Assembly: GCA_026391715.1 (NCBI GenBank)
Contig: JAPLDO010000167.1
Coordinates: forward strand, 1-56,716
Direction: 5' to 3'
Source: Bacteroidota bacterium
GTDB lineage: Bacteria > Bacteroidota > Bacteroidia > Bacteroidales > FEN-979
Length of the DNA: 56,716 nt
Positions 28,500 through 36,602 of this stretch are shown here, in pieces. A program made the translations under genes and the position numbers. How positions within the stretch are numbered: the stretch's first letter is position 1; each line of letters starts with the position of its first letter. The notes beneath the pieces were generated by a model that was not told where the DNA came from, searched no databases, and saw only the letters and a program-made list of their open reading frames with translations.

Positions 28500-28700
28500 G
28501 GCGGGGGGTGGGAACGAAGGTTTGCTAAGAATAAGACCGGTAGAGGCAGTGAAGATTAAGTACTATCTAAACCTGAACGCAGTGAAGGGGGCCGGGGGTG
28601 GGAACGAAGGTCGGCTAAGAATCAGACCGATAGAGTCAGGGAGGTTTAGGTTCTATCTAATCCTGAACGCAGTGAAGGGGGCGGGTGGGTGGGAACGAAT
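28500..28700. repeat. 90-bp tandem repeat, about 2.3 copies
   Basis: GGGAACGAAGG starts units at 28510, 28600 and (partial) 28691. Each unit continues with GCTAAGAAT.AGACCG.TAGAG and ends with CTGAACGCAGTGAAGGGG. A small plus-strand ORF spans the repeats but its peptide is repeat-derived and is not called as a gene. The following 330 bp to 29028 hold nothing recognisable. Confidence 0.7.
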
Positions 28701-29028
28701 TTATAGGAGCATTAATTGAGTAGTATTTGTAGCGTATCACTTAGCAGGAACTTTTTCCTATAAACATAAGCTTTACTAATGCCCAATGGAGAAATAGACA
28801 AGGAAGATCATATTACTGAACCACTGATGTAGGAATGAAAATTTGACACTATAAGCGACCGAAAGAAAATATATTTTTCGTGGGAGGACGGAGTTAGAAA
28901 AGAAATTCGGGAAGTCGGTAGGAAATTTTGTGATAGTACCCAGGGTATAGCGCTTTTTCTCTTAATAGTTCAAGTCGTTTACCAATTTTAACAAACGGAA
29001 TTAATGATTTACTTACAATACTCAAAAT

Positions 29029-29310
29029 TTACCCTAACTGTAATTCTGAGTGTGATCCTAACCGTATAAGTCTGATTTTTTTTGCAGGTTCATCTACCAT
29101 ATAAATAATCAGAAGATCGAAGAGCAAATGAAGTTCCCTGCAATCTTTGTAATTTCCTTTTAAGGGATGATCTTTATATTCGGCTGGTAATTTTTCACGC
29201 ATACGCAACAGGTTCACTATTTTTTCAAAATCTTCATCTGAAAACCCGGCGTCGCGACAAACCTTTTTGTAATCTTTTTTGAATTGACCGGTAATAAAAA
29301 CATCAAACAT
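29029..29310 (-). CDS. yafQ: YafQ-family mRNA interferase toxin
   Basis: 93 residues. The YafQ/RelE signature is strong: QFKKDYKKV near the start, EYKDHPLKGNYKDCRELHLL in the centre (with the conserved histidine), FDLLIIYMVDE, and RLIRLGSHSEL at the end carrying the second conserved histidine. YafQ-type toxins cleave translated mRNA on the ribosome. It starts 1 bp after the stop of the antitoxin gene upstream, a typical antitoxin-toxin operon order. Confidence 0.9.
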   Translation of the reverse strand: MFDVFITGQFKKDYKKVCRDAGFSDEDFEKIVNLLRMREKLPAEYKDHPLKGNYKDCRELHLLFDLLIIYMVDEPAKKIRLIRLGSHSELQLG

Positions 29311-29311
29311 A

Positions 29312-29518
29312 TTATCGGTTCAACTCAGCCAACAGGGCTTTAGTGTTTTCAAATGTTTGCCCCTTGTCATTTTTTGCATCCTGAATAGCTTTAATAGTTG
29401 TTTTGTTTTCAGGGTTTACTTTACCTACGATTTCTGCAATATCCGGACACATCTTCAATAATTTGAGATATTGACGCCCCAACTGTTTTTTTTCATTTAT
29501 TTTCACCAATGTTGCCAT
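29312..29518 (-). CDS. antitoxin partner of YafQ-like toxin
   Basis: 68 residues, Lys/Asn/Glu-rich, with helical pattern LVKINEKKQLGRQYLKLLKM and a C-terminal amphipathic helix (FENTKALLAELNR). The position directly upstream of yafQ fits the DinJ/RelB role: neutralising the toxin and autoregulating the operon. I do not see a clear ribbon-helix-helix motif, so it may belong to another antitoxin type common in Bacteroidota. Confidence 0.8.
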   Translation of the reverse strand: MATLVKINEKKQLGRQYLKLLKMCPDIAEIVGKVNPENKTTIKAIQDAKNDKGQTFENTKALLAELNR

Positions 29519-29614
29519 GTTTTTTTTACAAACTTACATAATAAACTTGATTTATCAACGCACAGTATGAAAATATGCTAAGATTAAATATGTGTCATCT
29601 CTTGACTTGGTCTT

Positions 29615-29848
29615 CTACGATTTTTGCTGGCAAAACTGCCATTGGCGCCACTTAGAAAATGGTTTTTCAGTTTGATGTTTTGGATACCGTAATTGAAAAG
29701 TGTGTATTACCCCTGCCCAGACGTCATCGGATTCCATGAATTTTGAGCCAATTATTTCATATTCGATTCCGGCGATTTTGAAAAATCTGTTGCCTTTTAC
29801 AAAGCTTTAACGTTTTTTGCCTTTGATGAAGGTTCCTACAAGTTCCAT
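29615..29848 (-). pseudogene. small prophage protein interrupted by an in-frame TAA
   Basis: From the ATG at 29848 the frame reads MELVGTFIKGKKR, then TAA at 29807-29809, then remains open for 63 codons (FVKGNRFFKIAGIEYEIIG, FMESDDVWAGVIHTFQLRYP, FSKWRQWQFCQQ) to a TAG at 29615. The uninterrupted downstream frame and its composition suggest one former ~77-residue gene in the replication block. No family is recognised. Confidence 0.45.
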
Positions 29849-29955
29849 TTCGTTTTAAGGATTATTTCAGCCTCTGTGTTGAATTATTATTGCCTGATTG
29901 GTGGGGGGCTTTGTTTGATTTACACTATAAATTTAATCTGAGGCTTTTAAAATGG

Positions 29956-30441
29956 TTATTTTATTGAATCGGGATAATTTGCCATATACCATTCGTAGAA
30001 CTCTTCAAATTTGTGAATGATCAGGTAAACGCCTCCGGCTTTTTCGATAGATGCCTGAAATCGTTTTTGAGCTTCACTTTGACGGTCTTTGCCCCACTTT
30101 ACCTCAATCATGACCGATTTTCCTCCCTGGAGCGTGGCAGATATGTCGGCTGAGCCGATTTTCATGCTCGATTTGATCCATTTGCAACTTCCGATTTGCC
30201 TTACATGTCCGAGTACGTCGGTATAAGTAACCCGGTTGTCAATCATACGACGGGTAACTTTGATATTGTCGGCGTGATAGCCTTTTAACCGGATGAATTT
30301 GATAACTGCTTTGGTTAGAGAGTTTGCGGAGTTTACAGTGATTTTACCGACATTTTCCCAAAAACCTTTGGGGTCGTTCGGATGCCGGTCGAACATGTCC
30401 TGTTGAATCATTTTGTTGAGCTTTGCGATGTGCTTATCCAT
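29956..30441 (-). CDS. VRR-NUC/Holliday-junction-resolvase-like phage nuclease
   Basis: 161 residues. The C-terminal half carries a PD-(D/E)xK core: GSADISATLQ, then VMIEVKWGKDRQSEAQKRFQ, followed by the helix IEKAGGVYLIIHKFEEF. This is the layout of phage VRR-NUC proteins, which act on branched or flap DNA. The N-terminal half is a lysine-rich region (KAVIKFIRLKGYHADNIKVTRRMID) that may bind DNA. The leader (30442-30477) has no G on the coding strand. It lies just downstream (in transcription sense) of the TGTCACAAA array. Confidence 0.75.
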   Translation of the reverse strand: MDKHIAKLNKMIQQDMFDRHPNDPKGFWENVGKITVNSANSLTKAVIKFIRLKGYHADNIKVTRRMIDNRVTYTDVLGHVRQIGSCKWIKSSMKIGSADISATLQGGKSVMIEVKWGKDRQSEAQKRFQASIEKAGGVYLIIHKFEEFYEWYMANYPDSIK

Positions 30442-30489
30442 GAAATTAAGAGTTGGGGGTGAAAATTGATTTTTTGGCTGAAAAAGGGT

Positions 30490-31056
30490 TTGTCACAAAT
30501 TATTTTGACGAAAATAAAATTGTGACGGGTTTAAAATATTGGTACAAAGTATGTTATGTGATATAAATGCAGTTGTCACAAAAATGGGTATCAGAAAAAT
30601 CTATAAACTGTATATTTATATATTATTAATATAATTTCCCCCTATAGATACTTATTTTATTATATTATTTTGTGACTAACAAATATAAATAATAGTAAAT
30701 TAAATAGTTAAGCTGTCACAAAAGTGTCACAAAAGTGTCACAAAATATTTTTTACGGAATTTTTTTGTGACAATTGTCACAAAGTGTCACAAAACATTAA
30801 TTGAAATTGTGACATGATAATAAATTGATTCAAAGAACGATGCCAGGGTTATTATCAATGTCACAAAAAAAATATTTAAAACCGGGAAAAAATAAACTTT
30901 AGCAATGCTAAAAGTTTATTTTTTTACTATTTTTTCAAAATATTTTGTGACATTGTGACAAAATGATTTATATGATTGTTTATTAATTAGTTATGTTGTC
31001 ACAAAATGTGTCACAAAAAAATATCAATTTGTGACAGTTGTGACAGGTGGGACAAA
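30490..31056. repeat. array of ~18 TGTCACAAA sites, putative prophage origin or operator region
   Basis: A 570-bp AT-rich stretch without coding potential carries TGTCACAAA, or its complement TTTGTGACA, about 18 times in both orientations. Some copies are tandem at 11-bp spacing (30716-30745) and some are inverted pairs (TTTGTGACAATTGTCACAAA at 30766-30784). Others are paired near 30945-30960 and 31000-31017. It sits between a nuclease gene and a helicase gene. Iterons for replication initiation are the natural explanation; a multi-site repressor region is the alternative. Spacing and orientation are too irregular for CRISPR. Confidence 0.7.
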
Positions 31057-31059
31057 AAA

Positions 31060-32623
31060 TTAGAATGGCAAATTTGGGGTTGAAAATGAGTTTGATTTTA
31101 TCGGATTGTCTTTTGTAAACATTTCCCTCTTGAAATGATACGGCCTGCCTGTTTTCATTTGTTCACTAAAAAATGGATTGAATCTTATTGATTCCGTTGA
31201 TGGTAGAAGGTTGAATTCATTTTTGAGCACATTTTTGATAAAAGACAAATCAATTTTTGAGTCGGTGGCAAAAAAACGCTGTTTGATGCTTTTAATGTCT
31301 GCAAAGAAATCGGTATGATTTTGGAGATCATTCAAAAAAAGGTCTTCAAATAGAATTTGGATTGATTTATAAAGCCCTGATTTTGATTCGCTTTTGACTA
31401 CGCTTAGCGAGTTGTTTTGATGTTCGGCAGGGGTAAAACCTGTTCTGTCGTGGGTGAAATCAACCGGAGGCAAGGTAGTAAGGTAATGAAGAAATGCCGG
31501 GATTTCGGAAACCATGTCGGCTTCGATGTTGTGATTTTCGATTGTCGGTATTTTAACTTTCCGAATAAAAAACCTGATTTCATCATCGTCAATGCGGGCA
31601 AACTTATCTTCGTTGTTAGATGTAAGGATTATTTTTCCGTAAAATGGAACTTTGTACTGGCATATAAATTTTTGGTTTATTGATATGAATTTGGAGGTTG
31701 CCAGGGCTTTGATTTTTTCGACAGTGATTGCCTTTTCCAGTAAAGTTTCTTCCACTGCAATGATGTTGCTGCTTGCGTAGGTTGAATTGAAACCATTGAT
31801 AAGGTCGTCGGGAGAAACCATTGCCATGTTGTCGCCAAAAACCATCATGAGCCAGTTTAGAAATGTAGTTTTTCCGGTCTGGCGTTCTTTGCTAACCATT
31901 ACCAGTATCGGCATAAGCCGCTCTGGATGGAGGTATAAAATTTGGTTTAGCGTATGGCTGGCAGTTCCAATTGAAATAGCTGATTGGGTCGGTGTTGTGG
32001 AAGAAGGGTTTTGGGACATGAGGGACACCGGGGACATCGGGGACACCGGGGACACTCGGGGATGCGACAACAAATTGCCGGTTGAACGTTTTGGCAAAAT
32101 CTATTAGGTAGTTTCTTTGCTCGAGGGTTAATGCAGTGATAGAGGAAATGTTACCAGTAGTTAACCGGTAATTTGGAGTGGGATGAACAACGGTATAGCC
32201 GCCTTCGCCTCTTGTTTCGATCATTGATTCGCCGTTTTCCCAATTTGCGAGTTTTCGATTGCCTTCATAGGAGTCGGCTTCATACCTGTATATTATATGG
32301 ATGCCGCCCCGTGGAGAGATTTAGATTGCCGGATGATACATTGATAGTAAAAATCGGACGGTATCGTTAGCAATGAACTGGTTGTAGATTGCATTAATAT
32401 CGTTGCCATGTGAATCGAAGTCCAAAACTTCGAGTCCGCCGGAAACTGCGCCGGAAATAATTGCGATTCCGTAGGCATTGGAAAAAATCCGGCTACATTC
32501 GTTGATTTCGATTGGGATTCGTTGATATTGTTCCCATTTTATGGTGGCTCTTTTGTCTTTGCTGACCGGGATTACTGATAAATTTGCGAGCAGATATTCT
32601 TCGGCGGTATCTATGATGGACAT
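31060..32623 (-). pseudogene. phage primase-polymerase/SF3-type helicase, broken by a stop and a frameshift
   Basis: The N-terminal piece (32623 to 32321) reads LANLSVIPVSKDKRATIKW, GIAIISGAVSGGLEVLDFDSHG: a bifunctional primase-polymerase domain with its acidic DFD motif. An in-frame TAA at 32321 is followed in the same frame by SPRGGIHIIYRYEAD, the conserved SGGxH-type element. Near 32050 a one-base shift within a GGGGACACC-type minisatellite moves the reading to the frame starting at 32097, which carries Walker A SKERQTGKTTFLNW, the NIIAVEE acidic motif and GKIILTSNN. The intact protein would prime and unwind phage DNA at the adjacent origin. The 3' end is intact. Confidence 0.75.
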
Positions 32624-34725
32624 GGCTGGGGGATTGAGGGGATTGAGGGGATTGAGGGGATTGAGGGGATTGAGGGGATTGAGGGGATTGAGGGGATTGA
32701 GGGGATTGAGGGGATTGAGGGGATTGAAGAGGATTTGTCTTTTGATACAATGAGGTTGATAATTTGGGATTGGGTGGCTGGTATGAGGTTGGTGGATTCG
32801 CGGTTGTCTATCCAGATGGGGGCGCAGGTTTTGAAAAACTGGCTGAATGTGTTGATGATTTCGATGCCGGCTTGAATTTTGCCGGCTGAATTGACATCGG
32901 AAAAGGGGACGCCGTTAACTGTACAAATGCAGCAAAGTTCGACGCCGCCATTCAAAAGGTGGTTGAATAGCCGGAATTGAACATTTTTAAATTTCGCGTT
33001 GATTTTTGCTTCAACCAGATTCATTTTTGAGTGGCTGTAAGCAATAATTGCGAATTCACGCTTTTCGAGTTCGCAGATTTCTGCTATCAGGGTTTTTTCG
33101 TTTTCGAGCAAGGCTTTGATTCGGTCGTTTGCCCGTTGAATAACTTGTTCTCTGTTTAATATTACTTCAAGGTTGTAAATTTCGGTGAGGGTTTCTGTTT
33201 TTTGGATTTTCAGGGAATTAATGTCGAGTTTTTGGATTTCGAGGATTTGGGATTGGAGGGATTCGATTTGGGATTGGATAGATACGCAATGCATTGCGTC
33301 TCTACTATACGTACCCGGCGCGGTTTCGGATACGGAAATGTCGTATTGATTTGAAATATCTGCGATGCGGTTTTCGATTGCTTCGATTTCATTTTGTTGG
33401 GATTTGGCGTATTCGGTTTTTTCGATGAGTAGAGTTGAAAGTAACTTGCCTTTTGCTGAAATATCGGTTAGCCTGGAAGATGTATTTTGCTCAAAGTATT
33501 GTTGTAAGGATGTTATTTTTTCGGTAATATTGCTTTGTTCGAGTTTACGGTTGCATGTTGGACAGATGAGGGTATTTTCATCAAGTTCAAATGTTTCATT
33601 AGATATTTGTGTCCAGGTATTTCTGAGGTTTGTAATTTCTTCTTCGGTTGCTGAAATTTCCAAGAGGGTTAATTTCAGTGAATGTTGGATGTTGTTTACC
33701 TGGCTGGCGTTGCCGGTTAATTTTTGTTTCAGGTCGTTGATTTTTAATGTTTGTTCATTTTCCTTTTTTTGCGCTTCGTTTAAGATGTTGAATTTCAATT
33801 CTCTTTGTTTTTCTTTGAGCGAGGCGATTTGGTCGTGGAGGGATTCGATGATATCGCTTTGAGTTTTGTAGGCGTCAACCTGGTTGGTGATGGCGTTTTC
33901 GATTTCGTTTAACGCTGATTTTTTGGCGGATAAATCGTTTTTAACCTGGACAAAGTTTGCCGCTTCCGGTTTTGATTTTTCAACTTCGTCAACCCGCGCC
34001 GGAATTGCATTAAGTTCGTCGGTTAAACCTTTTTTGGCGACGGCAATTTCTTTGCGGAAATCGGCGAGGTTTTTGCCTGATGATAGAATTAAGTTTATGG
34101 TTTTGACTGATTGATTCGGCATACCTGCAATAATTTCTGTTTGTGAAATATCGCCGGCAACCGGCAGCAAAATATCTCTGCGGTCCTGCCATTTTAGCGA
34201 GTTGAAATAGAGTGTTGATGTAAGAAGTTTAAACAGTCCTTCGTTTACAATTGCAGCAATTTTTGAATTGTAATCGCCTGCCTGCAATGGAACGCCATTA
34301 ATAAAATAGGTGGTTTCGTGTCTCGTCATTTCGGTTTCTTCGGCGCCACGTTTTCGTTGCCATTTTTCGTGGTAAATGCGTTTCAGGATGATTTCGGAGG
34401 GGGAGGAAGAGACGCACTCGGAGGAAGAGGGGACGCGCTGGGAGGAGACGCAAGGCATTGCGTCTCTACGATCAACATCGAGAACGCCTTCTACCGAATG
34501 TTCGAGCATTGGGATTGCCTTGCCGTCGGAGGCGAGGGTTTTGATATTGAAATCTTTTACCTCGTGCGAATCTTTTCCGAATAGCAGCCAGGTAAAGGCA
34601 TCGAATATTGTTGATTTTCCGGTAGCGTTTTCGCCGTGGATGTTGGTTACATCGTTGAAATTGATGGTGAGTTGTTTTATGCCTTTGAAGTTTGAAAGGG
34701 TGAGTTGTTTGAGTTGGATTTTCAT
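32611..34725 (-). CDS. SbcC/Rad50-like AAA ATPase of prophage type
   Basis: 704 residues. Walker A GENATGKST lies at residues 31-39, long coiled coils flank a zinc-hook-like CPTC at 388-391, and the C-terminal ATPase lobe ends in WIDNRES (degenerate Walker B) near 655. The family clamps DNA and works with a nuclease in end processing. Two blocks (about residues 85-110, RRDAMPCVS, and 470-485, SRDAMHCVS) are palindrome insertions translated in frame. The last ~35 residues are (IPS)n encoded by a 9-bp repeat, which doubles as the leader of the primase gene overlapping it by 13 bp. An MBL hydrolase and RecT lie upstream in the same operon. Confidence 0.82.
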   Translation of the reverse strand: MKIQLKQLTLSNFKGIKQLTINFNDVTNIHGENATGKSTIFDAFTWLLFGKDSHEVKDFNIKTLASDGKAIPMLEHSVEGVLDVDRRDAMPCVSSQRVPSSSECVSSSPSEIILKRIYHEKWQRKRGAEETEMTRHETTYFINGVPLQAGDYNSKIAAIVNEGLFKLLTSTLYFNSLKWQDRRDILLPVAGDISQTEIIAGMPNQSVKTINLILSSGKNLADFRKEIAVAKKGLTDELNAIPARVDEVEKSKPEAANFVQVKNDLSAKKSALNEIENAITNQVDAYKTQSDIIESLHDQIASLKEKQRELKFNILNEAQKKENEQTLKINDLKQKLTGNASQVNNIQHSLKLTLLEISATEEEITNLRNTWTQISNETFELDENTLICPTCNRKLEQSNITEKITSLQQYFEQNTSSRLTDISAKGKLLSTLLIEKTEYAKSQQNEIEAIENRIADISNQYDISVSETAPGTYSRDAMHCVSIQSQIESLQSQILEIQKLDINSLKIQKTETLTEIYNLEVILNREQVIQRANDRIKALLENEKTLIAEICELEKREFAIIAYSHSKMNLVEAKINAKFKNVQFRLFNHLLNGGVELCCICTVNGVPFSDVNSAGKIQAGIEIINTFSQFFKTCAPIWIDNRESTNLIPATQSQIINLIVSKDKSSSIPSIPSIPSIPSIPSIPSIPSIPSIPSIPSIPQPCPS
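32629..32727 (-). repeat. 9-bp tandem repeat (about 11 copies) at the SbcC-like/primase junction
   Basis: On the coding strand the unit is AATCCCCTC. It encodes Ile-Pro-Ser triplets in the SbcC-like tail and ends 6 bases before the primase ATG. Apart from one base, about 110 nt contain no G. Copy number is likely to vary between strains. Confidence 0.85.
33284..33299. repeat. GACGCAATGCATTGCGTC palindrome, copy 4
   Basis: ACGCAATGCATTGCGT is perfect over 16 bp (the left outer arm has a mismatch). It lies in the coiled-coil part of the SbcC-like gene and encodes the SRDAMHCVS peptide. Confidence 0.8.
34445..34466. repeat. GACGCAATGCATTGCGTC palindrome, copy 5
   Basis: GAGACGCAAGGCATTGCGTC plus TC: one central mismatch in a 22-bp palindrome, near the 5' end of the SbcC-like gene. 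The neighbouring bases to 34400 repeat GACGCxCT-like halves, suggesting nested insertions. Confidence 0.75.
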
Positions 34726-34743
34726 GGTGGTGGATTGAAGGGA

Positions 34744-35451
34744 TTAGAATGGATGTTTTGATAAATTAATTTCAAGGTTTTTGTCGGCAATAAAAACGTT
34801 GGCTTTTGGGGCTATTGATTTTACGGACTTTGAGAACATGTTTGCGTTTGAATTTTCTTTGCTGAGGTGGAGTAGTACAATATTTTGCACCTGTGTGATG
34901 TCATTTGATTTGAGAAAGTGCATGCAGGTAGAGAGGCTCATGTGGTTGCCCACAGCCCTGTCGGTCTTTAGTATGGTTTCGTCGTAATTGGCTTCGATAA
35001 GGATGTGGCAGAGGTTTTTGAATTTATTGGGGATGTAAGCTGCATCGGTTACGAAAAAGATAGTACCGGCAGAGGTGTGATAAATGAGAAAACCAACCGT
35101 AGGAACACTATGCGGAACTGGAAAGCTGGAAAAAATAAAATTGCCTGCAATGTGACCAGTACCGGGTTCTGTTGATAAATAGCGTTGCCGGTAGCCTGAT
35201 AAATTACATGATAAGATTGTCTCTTTTGATGCATAAACTATTATACCAGCTTTCATATAGTCCTTTGCATATTTGCTATGATCGCAATGAGAATGGGTTA
35301 TTAGACACCCGACAACTTTTGCAAGTTCGTAATCAAGCGCTGCTTTTAGCTCCTGCAACCTTACTCCGGCTTCGATGATTAATGTTTCGGCATTGGATTG
35401 CAAGAGATAACAGTTACCGGATGACCCGCTGGCAATTACTTTGAGTACCAT
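34744..35451 (-). CDS. MBL-fold metallo-hydrolase, YycJ/WalJ-like, in a prophage recombination operon
   Basis: 235 residues. The metal-binding THSHCDHSKY motif, IIEAG before it, the later PHSVPTVGFLI and FVTDAAY segments, and the GNHMSLSTCMHFL and LLHLSKENSN motifs define a YycJ-like metallo-beta-lactamase fold. Members of this group include nucleases. The start codon overlaps the recT stop as TGATG, so the two are translationally coupled, and the SbcC-like ATPase follows. This context suggests DNA end processing with RecT, taking the place normally held by a RecE or Red-alpha exonuclease; that role is inferred. Confidence 0.83.
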   Translation of the reverse strand: MVLKVIASGSSGNCYLLQSNAETLIIEAGVRLQELKAALDYELAKVVGCLITHSHCDHSKYAKDYMKAGIIVYASKETILSCNLSGYRQRYLSTEPGTGHIAGNFIFSSFPVPHSVPTVGFLIYHTSAGTIFFVTDAAYIPNKFKNLCHILIEANYDETILKTDRAVGNHMSLSTCMHFLKSNDITQVQNIVLLHLSKENSNANMFSKSVKSIAPKANVFIADKNLEINLSKHPF

Positions 35452-36332
35452 CAGAAATCGGGTTTTTCATGTTTCCATTCACGTTTGAATTCCGGTTTTT
35501 TTGAAGAGTTTACCGGTTCGGGATCGCTGATATCTAATATTGACGCCTCCTCCAGTTCGTCGGGATTTTCGAGGTAATCGCCTTGATTTGCTTCGGATTC
35601 GATTATTGCTTTTGATTTGGATGCGCGACTGAAATCAACCGGTTCCATTAAAACACTGTCGTCGCTTGCCGCGATAAGTAGTTTACATGCGCGGTTTATG
35701 ACCGGTTTTTTAGCCATTTCGCCTGGGAAATTTCTATGAGCCGGACTGTTGCCTTGTGTTGATCCCATTTTCCATGATTGCTGGATTTGAGCGATGGTCA
35801 TGATTTCGGTATTGAAAGAGCCGTCGGCAAAAGTGACCACTGCATAAGCTCCTTTGATTTTTGTGTCATCAATGTTTTCGAGGCGTTGGGAATGGTTTTT
35901 GATTTTTTTCATTCCGGTAGTTGTATCGAGTTCATATTCGAAAACATCGTCCTGGTAAATTATGCTGGCGAATATATCTTTCATTGCGCTGAACCGGCGA
36001 GCCAGGGCGATGCTGCCGGCGTACTCGCGCTGCATAATAATTTTGTCGCCATAAGGGATGAAGCTGCATTGGTTTTTTGCGGGGTTTAAGCCTTGTACTA
36101 CCATGTTGAACAGGGCTTGCGAAACAGAGTGATGGCTGGCTTTATCAAGAAGTGTTACGCCATTTTTGTCTGGTTCCTGAAGTTTCAGCAATGCGGAGCG
36201 GAGGGCGTTTTCGGGGCTGTAATCGGGAGGAAGATTGATGCCGCCAACATCTTTCATGGTGTTGACTTTGGATAGAATTACCTCAACCGATTTTGGGTCG
36301 AATTTTTTGAGCGATGTTGTTTCTGTTGACAT
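35451..36332 (-). CDS. recT: RecT-family single-strand annealing protein
   Basis: 293 residues. The RecT core is evident: NALRSALLKLQ, HSVSQALFNMVVQGLNPAKNQCSFIPYGDKIIMQREYAGSI (the conserved annealase segment) and the long FPGEMAKKPVINRACKLL helix. RecT proteins anneal complementary single strands and promote phage recombination, usually with a 5'-3' exonuclease partner. The C-terminus is acidic and low-complexity (NPDELEEASILDISDPEP), as in many relatives. The leader (36333-36389) is a G-less (CAATCCCTT)-type repeat. The downstream MBL gene is translationally coupled. Confidence 0.93.
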   Translation of the reverse strand: MSTETTSLKKFDPKSVEVILSKVNTMKDVGGINLPPDYSPENALRSALLKLQEPDKNGVTLLDKASHHSVSQALFNMVVQGLNPAKNQCSFIPYGDKIIMQREYAGSIALARRFSAMKDIFASIIYQDDVFEYELDTTTGMKKIKNHSQRLENIDDTKIKGAYAVVTFADGSFNTEIMTIAQIQQSWKMGSTQGNSPAHRNFPGEMAKKPVINRACKLLIAASDDSVLMEPVDFSRASKSKAIIESEANQGDYLENPDELEEASILDISDPEPVNSSKKPEFKREWKHEKPDF

Positions 36333-36386
36333 AGATTGAAGGGATTGAGAAGATTGGATTGATTGAAGGGATTGAATGGATTGATT
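36333..36386 (-). repeat. G-less tandem-repeat leader of recT
   Basis: Units of TTCAATCCC and CAATCAATC run into the recT ATG. No G occurs on the coding strand from 36389 to 36333. The unit resembles the 9-bp repeat at 32.63-32.73 kb. Confidence 0.75.
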
Positions 36387-36602
36387 TTACAATTTCCCTT
36401 TTGAAACCTTGCAACAATAGTCAATGAAAGCGGCGGCTGATAAATTTGGCAAGGTGACTATGGTTGTAAGTATTTTATCCTTTTTTGATACGATGATTTT
36501 GTTTTGCGATCTTAACCAGGCTACTTTGAGTTTGGTTTCGGGGTTGATTGTTGCGACTAAATGACTTTGCACGTTGTCGTAATAAATTGATAGATAGGTC
36601 AT
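36387..36602 (-). CDS. small prophage protein of unknown function
   Basis: 71 residues (YLSIYYDNVQSHLVATI...). No known domain is recognised. It heads the recT operon, has the same kind of G-less repeat leader (36603-36647, TTCAACC units) and reasonable codon usage, so it is probably real. The N-terminal part could be two beta strands; the C-terminal third (LPNLSAAAFIDYCCKVSKG) looks helical. It might regulate or assist recombination genes, but there is no direct evidence. Confidence 0.5.
   Translation of the reverse strand: MTYLSIYYDNVQSHLVATINPETKLKVAWLRSQNKIIVSKKDKILTTIVTLPNLSAAAFIDYCCKVSKGKL

Noticed and set aside
28354-28719. 121-codon plus-strand ORF
   Set aside because: Spans the 38-bp and 90-bp tandem repeats and is a translation of them; one unit has a 91-bp spacing that shifts the frame.
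30490-31056. CRISPR array
   Set aside because: Repeat unit is only about 9 bp, in both orientations and with irregular spacing; no cas genes nearby.
20680-32623. TAA reassigned to an amino acid in the mobile region
   Set aside because: Intact genes in the same block (MBL hydrolase, helicase piece, nuclease) end naturally with TAA, and frameshifts accompany the in-frame stops; simple gene decay or sequence errors explain it better.
32541-32753. Plus-strand ORF with (GLR)n repeats
   Set aside because: Antisense translation of the 9-bp repeat in the SbcC-like gene.
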